Below, in pieces: positions 40,801-48,740 of a stretch of 64,000 nucleotides of DNA. The notes under the pieces were generated by a model, which was not told the DNA's origin, did no database searches, and saw only the letters and a program-made list of their open reading frames with translations. Source of the DNA: DASUPK01 sp963815045. Its GTDB lineage: Bacteria; Actinomycetota; Thermoleophilia; Solirubrobacterales; 70-9. Where the stretch lies: contig CAWFET010000004.1 of NCBI GenBank assembly GCA_963815045.1, forward strand, positions 248,001 through 312,000, written 5' to 3'. The translations under genes were made by a program, and so were the position numbers. The first letter of the stretch is position 1; the number at the start of each line of letters is the position of its first letter.

Positions 40801-43368
40801 CTAGTGCCGTTTCTTGTGATGACAGCGGCGGGAGCTGTGAGCCCTGTGCTTCTTGCGGGGCTTGCACTTCCGCCGCTTCTTCGCCACCGCCGAGCCGACG
40901 CCGCCTGACCCCGGCTGATCGGCCGCCGCGTCGGTGATCACCTGGCTCGGTAGGCCGGCATCCTCGCCGGGGCAGAACGGTGGGTCGACCCACTGCTTGT
41001 CGGAGAACATCCGGGTCTGGTCCGCGAAGTAGGGCGAATTGGGATTCTCGGACTGCGAGTAGGTGAGGATCGAGCGGTTGTCGGGGCAGCCCGAGCCGAA
41101 GCTGGTCACCATCACGAAGCTCGATCCGTGAGGCACGTTCGGATAGCCCGGCTCGCTCGGGTCGCCCGACCAGCTCACGTTGATCGCGTTGAAGTCGCCG
41201 TTGGGGTCGCCGGGGCCCCCGTGGATCGGGATCTTCTCGTCGCCGCGCTTCTCGTACTGATAGCCGCGGAGCGGAGCGTCGAGTGGAATGCCGGCGCTCT
41301 GCAGATCCGTGACCGCGTCCGCGAGCGACTGCTGGACCTTCGGGCTCGCGGTGTTGAGCCCTGAGGGAGTGTTGACGGGGTCATTGGCGTCGAAGGGCGT
41401 CGAGAAGATGGTCAGGTCGCCGGTCGGCAGGCCGATCGGCAGGCCGCCGGGGGTGGCGAGCGCGCGGGTCGCAAAGCGCCGGAAGAGGATCGAGCCGTTC
41501 GAATCCAGGTTGTCGTGGAGGTCCCAGGCCGCCAGCACCGGGCAGGCGCCGCTGACGTTCACCGGACCGGAGCTGCCCAGCAGGTAGCCGCCCGGCGCCG
41601 AGTTGCAGAGCTGCACGAGCTGGTCGCGCCAGAGCTCTCCCGCGTACTGGCGGTCGTTGAAGACAAGGTCCTGGAGCGACTGACGGGTGAAGGGGTCGCT
41701 CGCCGGCTGATCCGGCCCGTTGCCGAAGTGCTCCATGACCATCTTCAGCCCGAGCCTGGTCCGCAGCGTTCGCGGAGTCCGCTCGTCCCCGATGATCCGC
41801 GCGAAGCCCTCGAGCGGATGCTCCGGGTTCGAGAGCCAGTAGCTGTCGTTTGAGTTGGTGACGTAGTCGTCGCGGATCAGCGAGGGCAGGTGCGACGGGC
41901 CGAAGATCCCGGGCGCCACCGAATCCGAGTCCGTGTCCCACTCGCACGACGACCGCGACCCGTCGAGGATCGGCAATCCGAGAAGCGCGAAGGTCGCCGC
42001 CCCCACGACGGTGTCGCACTGCTGGGCCTTCGCGTTGGAGACGTTCGGAATCGCGCCCTTGTCGGCGTAGTAAGCCTTGCCGGTGGAGTCCGCGGCGATC
42101 GTGTTGACCCACGGGATTCCCTCGTAGCGATTCTCGATCTGGTCGAGCTGCTCGACGCTCTGCGCCTCGTTGGTGAAGAAGAAGTGGTTCAGGTAGCGGA
42201 AGTTGGTCGCGTTGACGTCCCCCATCGAGAAGGCGGTGGCCGGCGTCCAGGGCAGCGGAATGCCGGCCAGCGAGTCGACCAGGGGCCCGTGGCTGGTCGA
42301 GTAGAGGGTGCGCGTCTCGGGCTGAAGGCCGCTATCGGTCCGCACCTGCACCGTGACCGGCTCCTGCTCCATGTCCTTCCACTGCCCGTCGTAGAGGTAC
42401 TGCGTCGGGTTGAGCGGATTGATGGTCTCCTGGAAGGGTGTGAAGCGGTAGGCGGTCGAGACCGTGTGGCTCCAGGCGAGGTTGTCGGTGTGCCCGATCA
42501 GGATCAGCGGCACGCCGTAGAGGCTGCCGCCGGAGACGTTGACCTCCCCGGGAATGGTCAAGTGGGACTGGTAGAAGCGCTCTGGCCCGTCCCAGGGGAA
42601 GTGCGGATTGCCGAGCAGCATGCCGCTGCCGTTGGCGGTCGCGTCCTTGCCGAGCGCGATCGCGTTTGAGCCGATCGGCATCTTCAGGTTGGCCTGGAGG
42701 CCCTGAGCGATCGTGGCCGGGTCGATCGGCAGGGAGGCGCCGCCGGGCGTCTTCTGGTCGGCGATCCCGTCGATCGCGACGGTCCCAGAGGCCAGCAACG
42801 CCAGCTGGTAGAAGCGGCGGTACGCGTCCATCTCGGTGATCGGCCTCACCCAGGCGGCGCCGCGGCAGCGCGGGTCCGGCAGGTTGTCCACGCCGGTGTC
42901 CGCGAGGTAGCGGTTGTAGCCCGCGACGTAGCCGCGAACCCCCTCGCGGATCTCATTCACCGGGCCATCGGGCGGCGGCTGCGCGAGCAGCTTCTCCACG
43001 GTGTGGTCGTCGATGATCCGCTGGTAGAAGAAGTCGGAGTTGAGGTTCTGAGCCGAGAAGCCGTTGCCGCGCTGCAGGTAGCTGCCGTTCGGGCCGAAGG
43101 TCCCCTGGACCCCGTCGCCCGTGTAGCGCGAGCGCTCGCCGCGCACCGTCACGTAGGTCTCGGCCAGCTCGCAGATGTTGTCCTGCGCGATCGAGTAGCC
43201 GTAGCCATAGCCGACGTCGGCGAAGTTGTCGCCGGTGATGTTGGGAATGCCGTGGGCGTCCCGGCTGATCGTCGCCTTGAGCGGCGCTGCGCTTGCCGGC
43301 GCCGCGATCAGCAACACGAGCGCCACGGCAGCGGCGACCGAAAGTCTCAGACTCCTCCCGTAACCCAT
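40801..43368 (-). CDS. Penicillin acylase family protein with Lys/Cys-rich tail
   Basis: An 855-residue secreted Ntn-hydrolase precursor: signal peptide LSVAAAVALVLLIAAPASA, alpha part, then the self-processing site IGSNAIAL with the nucleophile Ser starting the beta part. GMLLGNPHFPWDGPERFYQ, GSLYGVPLILIGHTDNLAWSHT and a YWLSNPEHPLEGF segment are characteristic. Such enzymes cleave acyl amides (penicillins, acyl-homoserine lactones, aculeacin). The C-terminus adds an unusual basic tail (KKRRKCKPRKKHRAHSSRRC and more). Convergent with the RTX gene. Confidence 0.92.
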   Translation of the reverse strand: MGYGRSLRLSVAAAVALVLLIAAPASAAPLKATISRDAHGIPNITGDNFADVGYGYGYSIAQDNICELAETYVTVRGERSRYTGDGVQGTFGPNGSYLQRGNGFSAQNLNSDFFYQRIIDDHTVEKLLAQPPPDGPVNEIREGVRGYVAGYNRYLADTGVDNLPDPRCRGAAWVRPITEMDAYRRFYQLALLASGTVAIDGIADQKTPGGASLPIDPATIAQGLQANLKMPIGSNAIALGKDATANGSGMLLGNPHFPWDGPERFYQSHLTIPGEVNVSGGSLYGVPLILIGHTDNLAWSHTVSTAYRFTPFQETINPLNPTQYLYDGQWKDMEQEPVTVQVRTDSGLQPETRTLYSTSHGPLVDSLAGIPLPWTPATAFSMGDVNATNFRYLNHFFFTNEAQSVEQLDQIENRYEGIPWVNTIAADSTGKAYYADKGAIPNVSNAKAQQCDTVVGAATFALLGLPILDGSRSSCEWDTDSDSVAPGIFGPSHLPSLIRDDYVTNSNDSYWLSNPEHPLEGFARIIGDERTPRTLRTRLGLKMVMEHFGNGPDQPASDPFTRQSLQDLVFNDRQYAGELWRDQLVQLCNSAPGGYLLGSSGPVNVSGACPVLAAWDLHDNLDSNGSILFRRFATRALATPGGLPIGLPTGDLTIFSTPFDANDPVNTPSGLNTASPKVQQSLADAVTDLQSAGIPLDAPLRGYQYEKRGDEKIPIHGGPGDPNGDFNAINVSWSGDPSEPGYPNVPHGSSFVMVTSFGSGCPDNRSILTYSQSENPNSPYFADQTRMFSDKQWVDPPFCPGEDAGLPSQVITDAAADQPGSGGVGSAVAKKRRKCKPRKKHRAHSSRRCHHKKRH

Positions 43369-43406
43369 CCCGCGGGAGACACTACCTACCTAATAATGAT
43401 TAGGCG

Positions 43407-44159
43407 CTAGTTCTCCGAGAGGATCTTGGCCTTCTCGCGCTCGAACTCGATGTCGGTGAGCGCGCCCGACTCCCGCAGCCTCTGAAGGCGCTCCAGCTTT
43501 GCAATCTGGTCGCCGGTGCCGCCAACGGTGCTCGCCGCCGATCCTGTGCCGGTCCCCCAGGGGAGCCTGCTGGCCATCTGCTGCAGCGCGCCCGCCTGGC
43601 CGAAGGCGCTGCTCATCCCGGTGGCGGCCCTGCCGCCGCCGGTGGTGGCCACCCGGGCCTCCGCCTTCGCCCGCTGCTCGCCGCGGTGCGTCAGGTCGTG
43701 GACCAGGTACCGGAGCGACACGAACAGCACCGGGAGCCCCATCACGAGGAACACGCCTCCGACGATCAGGGCGCCGAGCTTGCTGCCGGCGTTCTGCTTG
43801 ACGGCCTCGTTGGTGAGCGCGGCGATCAGCGACACCGCCCCGGTGCCGGTGAACGCGATCCCCCAGGCGAAGGCCGGGAACGAGAAGTCGCTCTCGAGAT
43901 TGAGCGGCCGGTCCTTGTCCCAGGGCGGATCGCCCCGGTAAGCGAACAGGCCGATACCGATGATCGTGGCGAAGATCGACCCCATCAGAATGAGGATGTC
44001 CGTCCCGGTGCCCGACGGACAGGGCTGGGCGATCTGGTACGGCGTGTTGCCCGAGGCGCACGTCCCGGTCTCGAGCAGCGAGACCAACTTCACGTTGGCG
44101 AGGATCAACCCTCCGAAGAACATCCCGAGGCCGAGCGGCGCTTTGATCAGATAACCCAT
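43407..44159 (-). CDS. Membrane protein with C-terminal SHOCT domain
   Basis: A 250-residue protein with four transmembrane helices, a Gly/Ala linker and a C-terminal SHOCT motif (DQIAKLERLQRLRESGALTDIEFEREKAKIL), a short oligomerisation element. The extracytoplasmic loop between helices 1 and 2 has a Cys pair (GTCASG, QPCPSG). No known activity. Divergent from the STAS protein. Confidence 0.8.
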   Translation of the reverse strand: MGYLIKAPLGLGMFFGGLILANVKLVSLLETGTCASGNTPYQIAQPCPSGTGTDILILMGSIFATIIGIGLFAYRGDPPWDKDRPLNLESDFSFPAFAWGIAFTGTGAVSLIAALTNEAVKQNAGSKLGALIVGGVFLVMGLPVLFVSLRYLVHDLTHRGEQRAKAEARVATTGGGRAATGMSSAFGQAGALQQMASRLPWGTGTGSAASTVGGTGDQIAKLERLQRLRESGALTDIEFEREKAKILSEN

Positions 44160-44308
44160 TCCTTCTCCCAGCGCGGCAGCCTACCCCGGGGGCGTGACCG
44201 AAGGCACCGTTCTTGTAAGAATTCAGCCGTTCGTTGAGGCAAGACGGGTCGCCCGGCCCGCGCAAGGGGAAGGGGCGAAACCGGATTGCGTTTCTGAAAG
44301 GAGACGCC

Positions 44309-44662
44309 ATGCGACCTGCTGATGGAGGGGATGTCGGCAACCCTGACCTCACGGGGCAGCCGCTCGAAATCACCACACGGCGCGACGGTGATTCGGTGAC
44401 CATCGCGCTCGACGGAGAGCTCGACCTGGCGACGGGCGCCAAGCTCGATGCCGCGATTCGCGACGCCGAGGAGAGCGAGATCGGTGCGATCGTCCTCGAC
44501 CTATCCGAGCTCTCCTTCGTCGACTCCACCGGCCTCAGGTTCCTCCTGCAGGCCAATGCGAGGCACCGAGCGGACGGCGACCGCCTCACCTTCGTGCCCC
44601 CAGAGCACCCGGGCGTCAAGAAGCTGCTCGCGGTCACGGGTACCACCGAGCTGTTCCGATAG
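44309..44662 (+). CDS. STAS domain anti-sigma factor antagonist
   Basis: A 117-residue SpoIIAA/RsbV-like protein. The phospho-acceptor Ser73 lies in LSFVDSTGLRFLLQ, preceded by LDGELDLATGAKLDAAI. In this family the unphosphorylated form binds an anti-sigma kinase and releases a sigma factor. AAGGAG lies 8 nt before ATG 44309. No RsbW-type kinase is nearby. It marks the left edge of the repeat-rich accessory region. Confidence 0.9.
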   Translation: MRPADGGDVGNPDLTGQPLEITTRRDGDSVTIALDGELDLATGAKLDAAIRDAEESEIGAIVLDLSELSFVDSTGLRFLLQANARHRADGDRLTFVPPEHPGVKKLLAVTGTTELFR

Positions 44663-44714
44663 GGCTTCGCCTGCGCCGTGGCGCCGTGCTGCACCGTGCG
44701 GCGCGGGAACGCTC

Positions 44715-44731
44715 CTTTGCATGGAAAGCAG
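44715..44731 (+). repeat. B box (promoterless copy)
   Basis: CTTTGCATGGAAAGCAG, the inverted-repeat B box of the two-box family found only between 44.7 and 54.0 kb. Here no GATACT element follows at the usual distance; a separate promoter starts 20 nt downstream. Confidence 0.7.
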
Positions 44732-44750
44732 GACCCTCGAAAAGTGCTTA

Positions 44751-44779
44751 TTGACATCCGTACCCCACGCGGGTCTACT
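44751..44779 (+). promoter_or_regulatory. Sigma70-type promoter TTGACA-17-TCTACT
   Basis: Perfect -35 hexamer TTGACA (44751-44756), a 17-bp spacer and TCTACT (44774-44779) as -10. It would start a transcript about 65 nt upstream of the secreted-protein gene at 44851, which has a good ribosome-binding site. Confidence 0.6.
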
Positions 44780-44850
44780 ACGCAGGTCTTGGGGGAAATG
44801 GGAGACGGGGGTCAGGCAGCACTCAAAGCTGCTCACAGACGGAGGAATTG

Positions 44851-45438
44851 ATGTCAACGAGACTCAAGCTCGCACTGGCGCTTGGCGCCCTGACCCTGCT
44901 CCCGGTCGCCGCCGCTCAGGCCGCAACGACTCACCTCCCCGCCACTTTCATCGGTGCGAACATCACCCCAACCTGCACCTCCGGCAGCGGGGAATTTCCA
45001 TGTGAGCCGGGGCGCGTCTATACCAGCCGCCGTATTGAAGTCCACGAAAGTTGTGGTCCCGGCCCAAACAGGGGCATTCCTCAGGGCATCCTTTCCACCC
45101 CCAGCCCCCCCAACGTCTTGGACCCCGGCAAGTACAGCGGGGTGGTCAACGGGAGTGAGGCCGAAGGCGCCAACGTGCACCTAGAGGACCAAACCAGCAA
45201 TGGGATTTACATATTCAATTTTGACCTTTCCCCCAATCAACCTTCATTCACCGGGAAAATGTCGATTCTTCCCACCGGCGCTACAGGAGATACAGGGGAA
45301 TATTCCGTAACCGGGCAACGCTCTGTTGGCCCGATTCCCGGGTGCAGCGCGCCGGCCAAGAAGAAGTGCAAAACGAAGAAGGGCAAGAAGTCCGACGCCC
45401 AGTTCGCGAAGAAGAAGAAGTGCAAGAAGAAGCACTGA
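44851..45438 (+). CDS. Secreted protein with Lys/Cys-rich C-terminus, unknown; atypical codon use
   Basis: A 195-residue exported protein: signal peptide (RLKLALALGALTLLPVAAAQA), a beta-rich middle with Cys residues (TCTSGSGEFPC, ESCGPG, PGCSAP) and a basic tail KKKCKTKKGKKSDAQFAKKK ending CKKKH. GGAGGA precedes ATG 44851. The middle and 3' half use ATT, TTT, ATA and AAT codons far more than the neighbours, with visibly lower GC, so the gene may be acquired or under relaxed selection. No family recognised. Confidence 0.68.
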   Translation: MSTRLKLALALGALTLLPVAAAQAATTHLPATFIGANITPTCTSGSGEFPCEPGRVYTSRRIEVHESCGPGPNRGIPQGILSTPSPPNVLDPGKYSGVVNGSEAEGANVHLEDQTSNGIYIFNFDLSPNQPSFTGKMSILPTGATGDTGEYSVTGQRSVGPIPGCSAPAKKKCKTKKGKKSDAQFAKKKKCKKKH

Positions 45439-45651
45439 GCTCGGTCGGGGGCACCTGAAACGGATGTTCCGTGGTTCCCGTGCCCGAACCAGGCTCGCGG
45501 AGTAGCTGCTTTGGACGAGAAGCGGCGCTCTTCCACGTTCAGACGGCCTTGATAGTCGGCCGAAAGACTCCACGACCTGGCACTCACTAATGAGGCTCGA
45601 GCCCAGCGACGAAGCGAGGCACGCCGGCGAAGCCGGCGTCAGCGTTGGCTG
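45439..45651. other. Intergenic with A box and SnoaL-like remnant
   Basis: 213-bp gap. An A box (GCTTTGGACGAGAAGCGG, 45508-45525) follows a TAG at 45503-45505. In the frame ending at that TAG the codons read SRARTRLAE, resembling the usual SnoaL C-terminus but eroded. No intact gene seen. Confidence 0.5.
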
Positions 45652-46671
45652 GTGGGCGTGGGAGGGCTCGCCGGGGCAGCCATTGTCGCTGTAGCTCTGC
45701 TGATCTTAGGCTCCGGTGGCGGCGGCTCAGCCAACGAAGCGGCGGCGAGGGAGGCGTTCACGGGTCGGTTGCTGATCGCGGACAGAGGAAACAACCGGCT
45801 GCTGTTGGTCGATGCGGCCAAGCAAGTCCTCTGGCGCTATCCGAGCAAGGGCATGCCCGCTCCCCGGGGAGGTTTCTTCTTCCCGGACGATGCGTTCTTC
45901 ATCCGTGGGGGCACGGGCCTGATCTCCAACCAAGAGGACAACGAGACGATCGTGGAGATCGGCTTCCCATCGGGCCACGTCGCCGTTCAGTACGGCCACC
46001 CCCACACGGCTGGCTCACGGCCCGGCTACCTGAATCAGCCGGACGACGCCTACCTGCTCAAGGACGGCACGATCACGGTGGCGGACGCGCAGAACTGCCG
46101 GATCCTGTTCATCGGCTCCAACGGGCGCCCGGAGTCTCAGATCGGAACCACTGGCCAATGCACGCACAACCCCCCGAGGAGCGTCGCCTACCCGAACGGC
46201 GACACGCCGCTGGCCAACGGCGACTTCCTCGTCTCCGAGGTGCATGGTTCCTACGTCGACGAGTTCACCCGAGCGGGGAAGCTCGTCTGGGGTACCAAGC
46301 TGGGGATCACCTACCCCTCCGATCCGCAGCAGCTGGGCCCGAATCTGTACCTGGTCGCCGACTACACGAAGCCTGGCGGGCTGTATGAGTTCGATAGGGC
46401 TGGCAGGATCCTTTGGTCGTATCACCCGAAGTCAGGATCAGGGATGCTCGATCACCCCAGCCTTGCCGAGCGCCTGCCGAACGGATTGATCGCGGTGAAC
46501 GACGACTACCGCCACCGTGTTGTCGTGATTGACCCCAAGCGGCGGCGTATCGTCTGGCAATACGGACACACCGATCAGTCCGGGCGCCGACCCGGATACC
46601 TCAAGATCCCCGACGGCTTCGATCTCCTCGGCCCAGCCAACACGATGCCCACTCACCCGTCCACGGGCTGA
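45652..46671 (+). CDS. Membrane-anchored beta-propeller (NHL/PQQ-like) protein
   Basis: A 339-residue protein from GTG 45652 with an immediate hydrophobic anchor (LAGAAIVAVALLILG). The frame stays open upstream and encodes a strongly basic stretch (RRRSRRQRW), so the true start may be earlier at a non-standard codon. Propeller blades recur as LLIADRGNNRLLLVDAAKQVLWRY, GTITVADAQNCRILFIGSNG and GGLYEFDRAGRILWSYHPK. The family resembles NHL-repeat or arylsulfotransferase-like propellers; no catalytic residues identified. Confidence 0.72.
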   Translation: MGVGGLAGAAIVAVALLILGSGGGGSANEAAAREAFTGRLLIADRGNNRLLLVDAAKQVLWRYPSKGMPAPRGGFFFPDDAFFIRGGTGLISNQEDNETIVEIGFPSGHVAVQYGHPHTAGSRPGYLNQPDDAYLLKDGTITVADAQNCRILFIGSNGRPESQIGTTGQCTHNPPRSVAYPNGDTPLANGDFLVSEVHGSYVDEFTRAGKLVWGTKLGITYPSDPQQLGPNLYLVADYTKPGGLYEFDRAGRILWSYHPKSGSGMLDHPSLAERLPNGLIAVNDDYRHRVVVIDPKRRRIVWQYGHTDQSGRRPGYLKIPDGFDLLGPANTMPTHPSTG

Positions 46672-46712
46672 GAGTCGCCGAGAACCTCGGCATCCGACCA
46701 AACCCAGAACCG

Positions 46713-46732
46713 CCGCTTCTCGTCCAAAGCGG
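46713..46732 (-). repeat. A box
   Basis: CCGCTTTGGACGAGAAGCGG on the minus strand: a 20-bp hairpin-forming sequence (stem CCGCTT/AAGCGG), directly preceded by TAG. No B box follows this copy. Confidence 0.7.
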
Positions 46733-46781
46733 CTATCCCGCTGTCGGCCGGTGCTATCGGTTGGGTTGCGGCCGACTTCCG

Positions 46782-46958
46782 CTAGTGAAAAGCCCACCCG
46801 AGTGCTGCCGTGGTTGCGACGAAAACGACAGCCGCGGCCAAGGCGGCAAGCTGCCCGCCGACCGCAAAGTCGAACACGAGGTAGCTGATCAGCCCCGTCA
46901 TTAAGGCGAGAGCGATCGCGCCGAGCAACCTGATCGCGCCCTCCACTCTCACCGGCAC
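46782..46958 (-). CDS. Small two-helix membrane protein, unknown
   Basis: A 58-residue ORF from GTG 46958 (RVEGAIRLLGAIALALMTG, then YLVFDFAVGG, then LAALAAAVVFVATTAALGW). Two hydrophobic helices are separated by a short polar loop, which is unlikely to arise by chance in a GC-rich shadow. GGAAG lies about 9 nt upstream. No family recognised. Confidence 0.5.
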   Translation of the reverse strand: MPVRVEGAIRLLGAIALALMTGLISYLVFDFAVGGQLAALAAAVVFVATTAALGWAFH

Positions 46959-47062
46959 GATGGTCTGCTTCCAGTGTCAGGCCAGACCGCAGTGTTCAGC
47001 CGGAGCCGCTTCTCGAGCATTAGTGCGATGAAGAAAGCCGTCCCGCCAGGCGCCGAAGGTGG

Positions 47063-47260
47063 CTAGTTTCGAGTTCCGCCTGCGACGCGATATCCGAGGA
47101 TCTCCCCGACCCGCCGATACAGATGGAAGTCCTCGGCACGGGTCGGATACGGCTTGCGTCGCTGCTCCACACGGTGCTCGGAGATGGCCTTTGCGATTGC
47201 GGCCAATTTGCGCTCCGCAACGTTGCGCTCGGAGGTAAGTGTGTGGGTTCCTGAATCCAT
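47063..47260 (-). CDS. Small hypothetical protein
   Basis: A 65-residue, charged, helical protein (ERKLAAIAKAISEHRVEQRR, then KPYPTRAEDFHLYRRVGEIL). GAGAAGG lies just before ATG 47260. Proline/tyrosine spacing suggests a real folded domain; possibly DNA- or RNA-binding by its charge, but that is inference. No family recognised. Confidence 0.5.
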   Translation of the reverse strand: MDSGTHTLTSERNVAERKLAAIAKAISEHRVEQRRKPYPTRAEDFHLYRRVGEILGYRVAGGTRN

Positions 47261-47383
47261 TCCTTCTCCCGGTGTTGACTTGCTCCATCACCGCAGGCCG
47301 TGCTTAACGCTCCATAAGGCGGGCGGTAGAGCTCTCTTAGCTGACGCATCGACAAGCTCAGCTAGGTGAGACGCGAGTGGTGA

Positions 47384-47424
47384 TTTCCCATGCAAGCGGG
47401 ACTACTGCTTCTCGTCCAAAGTGG
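47384..47424 (-). repeat. A box + B box unit
   Basis: Minus-strand unit: A box CACTTTGGACGAGAAGCAG type (47405-47424) followed after 4 nt by a shortened B box (CCCGCTTGCATGGGAAA, 47384-47400). No GATACT at the proper distance, so this copy appears to have lost promoter function. The surrounding 47261-47504 gap holds no other feature. Confidence 0.7.
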
Positions 47425-47504
47425 CACTCTCAGCTGATGGTTGAAGAGTCGGTCCTGCTCCTGCTTTCACGCGAAGGGAGGTCGTAAGAGCACTACCCAC
47501 GCTC

Positions 47505-47750
47505 TCAGCCAGCGTTGTCCCTCGGGTTGACTTCACGCTCCTCCAAGAGCTGAAGGATGCGGGCGGTCTGCTCGCGGATCTCCTCGACGCCGCGCATAAT
47601 CCGCTTGGGCGGAAAGTCCTCGGGCATCTGCTGGAACATCCGCTCGCAGCCAGCCATGCCGCGCTCATGCAGCTTCAGCTTCGGTATGACTGCGCGGGCA
47701 ACCAGCACGCCGACGCCGGTGAGAGCCGCAGCCGTCACTATCCGACTCAT
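47505..47750 (-). CDS. Small conserved-looking protein, unknown
   Basis: An 81-residue protein: a hydrophobic N-terminus (IVTAAALTGVGVLVARAVI), then ERMFQQMPEDFPPKRIMRGVEEIREQTARILQLLEE, a long amphipathic helix preceded by a Pro-rich turn. GGAGGTG precedes ATG 47750. It is translated immediately after a 68-codon ORF whose stop lies inside this ribosome-binding site, so the two are probably coupled and driven by the repeat promoter at 47970-47998. Confidence 0.65.
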   Translation of the reverse strand: MSRIVTAAALTGVGVLVARAVIPKLKLHERGMAGCERMFQQMPEDFPPKRIMRGVEEIREQTARILQLLEEREVNPRDNAG

Positions 47751-47754
47751 CGCT

Positions 47755-47961
47755 TCACCTCCTCATCGTTGGCGTCTCCGACACCGGTAGAACTACGCGT
47801 GGCCATGGGCTTGGGGCGCATCCCTCCCAGCCGGAGCATGCGCCGGTCACTCGGTATACGCGCGAGCCCCTCGCAGGGATTGGGCCCGGCCGCAGCACGG
47901 AACTGGGCAACAACTTCGCAACGCGCCGCACATAGTTCGGAGCAGCAATCTCCTCCGACAT
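47755..47961 (-). CDS. Leaderless 68-codon ORF upstream of the 81-aa gene
   Basis: Starts with MSEEIAAPNYVRRVAK at an ATG that lies 8 nt after the GATACT of a repeat promoter, exactly where intact SnoaL-like genes start in this region (MSDENVELIRR, MSKKNVEAVRES). The rest does not resemble a SnoaL fold, so it may be a decayed or replaced gene, or a translated leader for the next ORF. Its TGA stop is 4 nt from the next start. Confidence 0.4.
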   Translation of the reverse strand: MSEEIAAPNYVRRVAKLLPSSVLRPGPIPARGSRVYRVTGACSGWEGCAPSPWPRVVLPVSETPTMRR

Positions 47962-47969
47962 CGCGCCGC

Positions 47970-47998
47970 AGTATCTCGCCCAGAGTGCCGCTTTTCCA
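47970..47998 (-). promoter_or_regulatory. Repeat-embedded leaderless promoter (TGGAAA-17-GATACT)
   Basis: -35 TGGAAA lies within the B box (47993-47998), spacer 17 nt, -10 GATACT (47970-47975), then 8 nt to ATG 47961. Same geometry as the promoters at 49186-49214 and 49309-49337. Confidence 0.6.
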
Positions 47999-48032
47999 TG
48001 CAAAGCGGGAGGGCTGCTTTTCGTCCAAAGCG
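47988..48032 (-). repeat. A box + B box unit (complete)
   Basis: Minus strand: A box CGCTTTGGACGAAAAGCAG (48014-48032), 5-nt linker, B box CGCTTTGCATGGAAAAGCGG (48008 down to 47988). Both can form hairpins. The A box directly follows the TAG of a SnoaL remnant. Confidence 0.8.
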
Positions 48033-48160
48033 CTACTCCGACAGCCCGGCGGTTTCGAAGGCCTAGGCCTTCTCCCGGTGGTTGTCGTTGTGGATACGGA
48101 CAATCATGCAGGCCGGCAGTGCACACGCTTCTGCGATTCGGTGATCCACCGGGGCGCGTC
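48033..48160 (-). pseudogene. SnoaL-like gene remnant
   Basis: In the minus-strand frame ending at TAG 48033 the codons read VRIHNDNHREKA, an internal TAG, then AFETAGLSE and stop. This is a clear match to the C-terminus of the intact SnoaL gene at 49347 (RDEALEAAGLSE). The internal stop and lack of upstream similarity show it is decayed. The same A box follows it. Confidence 0.55.
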
Positions 48161-48198
48161 CGCTGCTCCGGTGTGTGACCCTACGTGCGGCTACTCGC

Positions 48199-48624
48199 TC
48201 ACGTCGTCTTGACGACCATCACCGTGCACTCGGCCTTGTGCGTGACCGTGTTCGGGACGCTGCCGAGCACGCGACGCTTCATCCCCTTGTTGCCGATTAC
48301 CAGCAGATCGGCGCCACACTCTGCCGCGAGCCGCACCAGCACGTCCGCGGGATCGCCCTCGTCTGAGCGCGTTTCGCACTGGATCCCCTCTTGCCGGAGG
48401 GTTGTCTCGCTCCGCTCGAGGATCGTCGTCACCCGAGCCGCAGAGCTGGAGGTCCACTGAAGCTCGATGTCCTGATCCCTCCCTGCGGGCGACCCTCGCG
48501 ACCCCGGGAAGGCGCTCAGCAATACGAGCTTGGCGCCGAAGCGCCGAGCGATGTCAGCCGCCTGCTTGACGGCCTCCTGTGCGGTTGCAGTCCCGTCTGT
48601 CGCGACGGCCACGGTGGAGATCAT
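48199..48624 (-). CDS. Universal stress protein (UspA family)
   Basis: A 141-residue USP-fold protein from ATG 48624 (ISTVAVATDGTATAQEAVKQA). The ATP-binding signature GNKGMKRRVLGSVPNTV (GxxG-x9-GS/T pattern) is present, followed by the last strand CTVMVVKTT. GATACT lies 8 nt before the ATG, so this gene too is probably read from a leaderless transcript, although no B box sits at its -35. Preceded by a decayed repeat unit. Confidence 0.88.
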   Translation of the reverse strand: MISTVAVATDGTATAQEAVKQAADIARRFGAKLVLLSAFPGSRGSPAGRDQDIELQWTSSSAARVTTILERSETTLRQEGIQCETRSDEGDPADVLVRLAAECGADLLVIGNKGMKRRVLGSVPNTVTHKAECTVMVVKTT

Positions 48625-48698
48625 CCGACCGCAGTATCCACCAAACAGCCCGCTCGCTGCGCTCGGCACATTCTTCCTGCGACATCGCCCGCGCAGTG

Positions 48699-48740
48699 CC
48701 CCTTTTCATGCGAGGCGCTACTGCTTCTCGTCCAAAGCGG
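48699..48740 (-). repeat. A box + degenerate B box unit
   Basis: A box CCGCTTTGGACGAGAAGCAG (48721-48740) begins on the base next to the stop codon of the SnoaL gene at 48741. The B box is eroded (TCGCATGAAAAGGGG) and the following sequence CACTGCGCGGGCGATGTC keeps the tail of the promoter/start region but has lost GATACT. Confidence 0.75.

Noticed and set aside
48554..48685. ORF beginning MSQEECAERSERAV after a degenerate repeat unit
   Set aside because: It overlaps the universal stress protein gene in another frame and its promoter has lost GATACT; at most a relic of a former SnoaL start.
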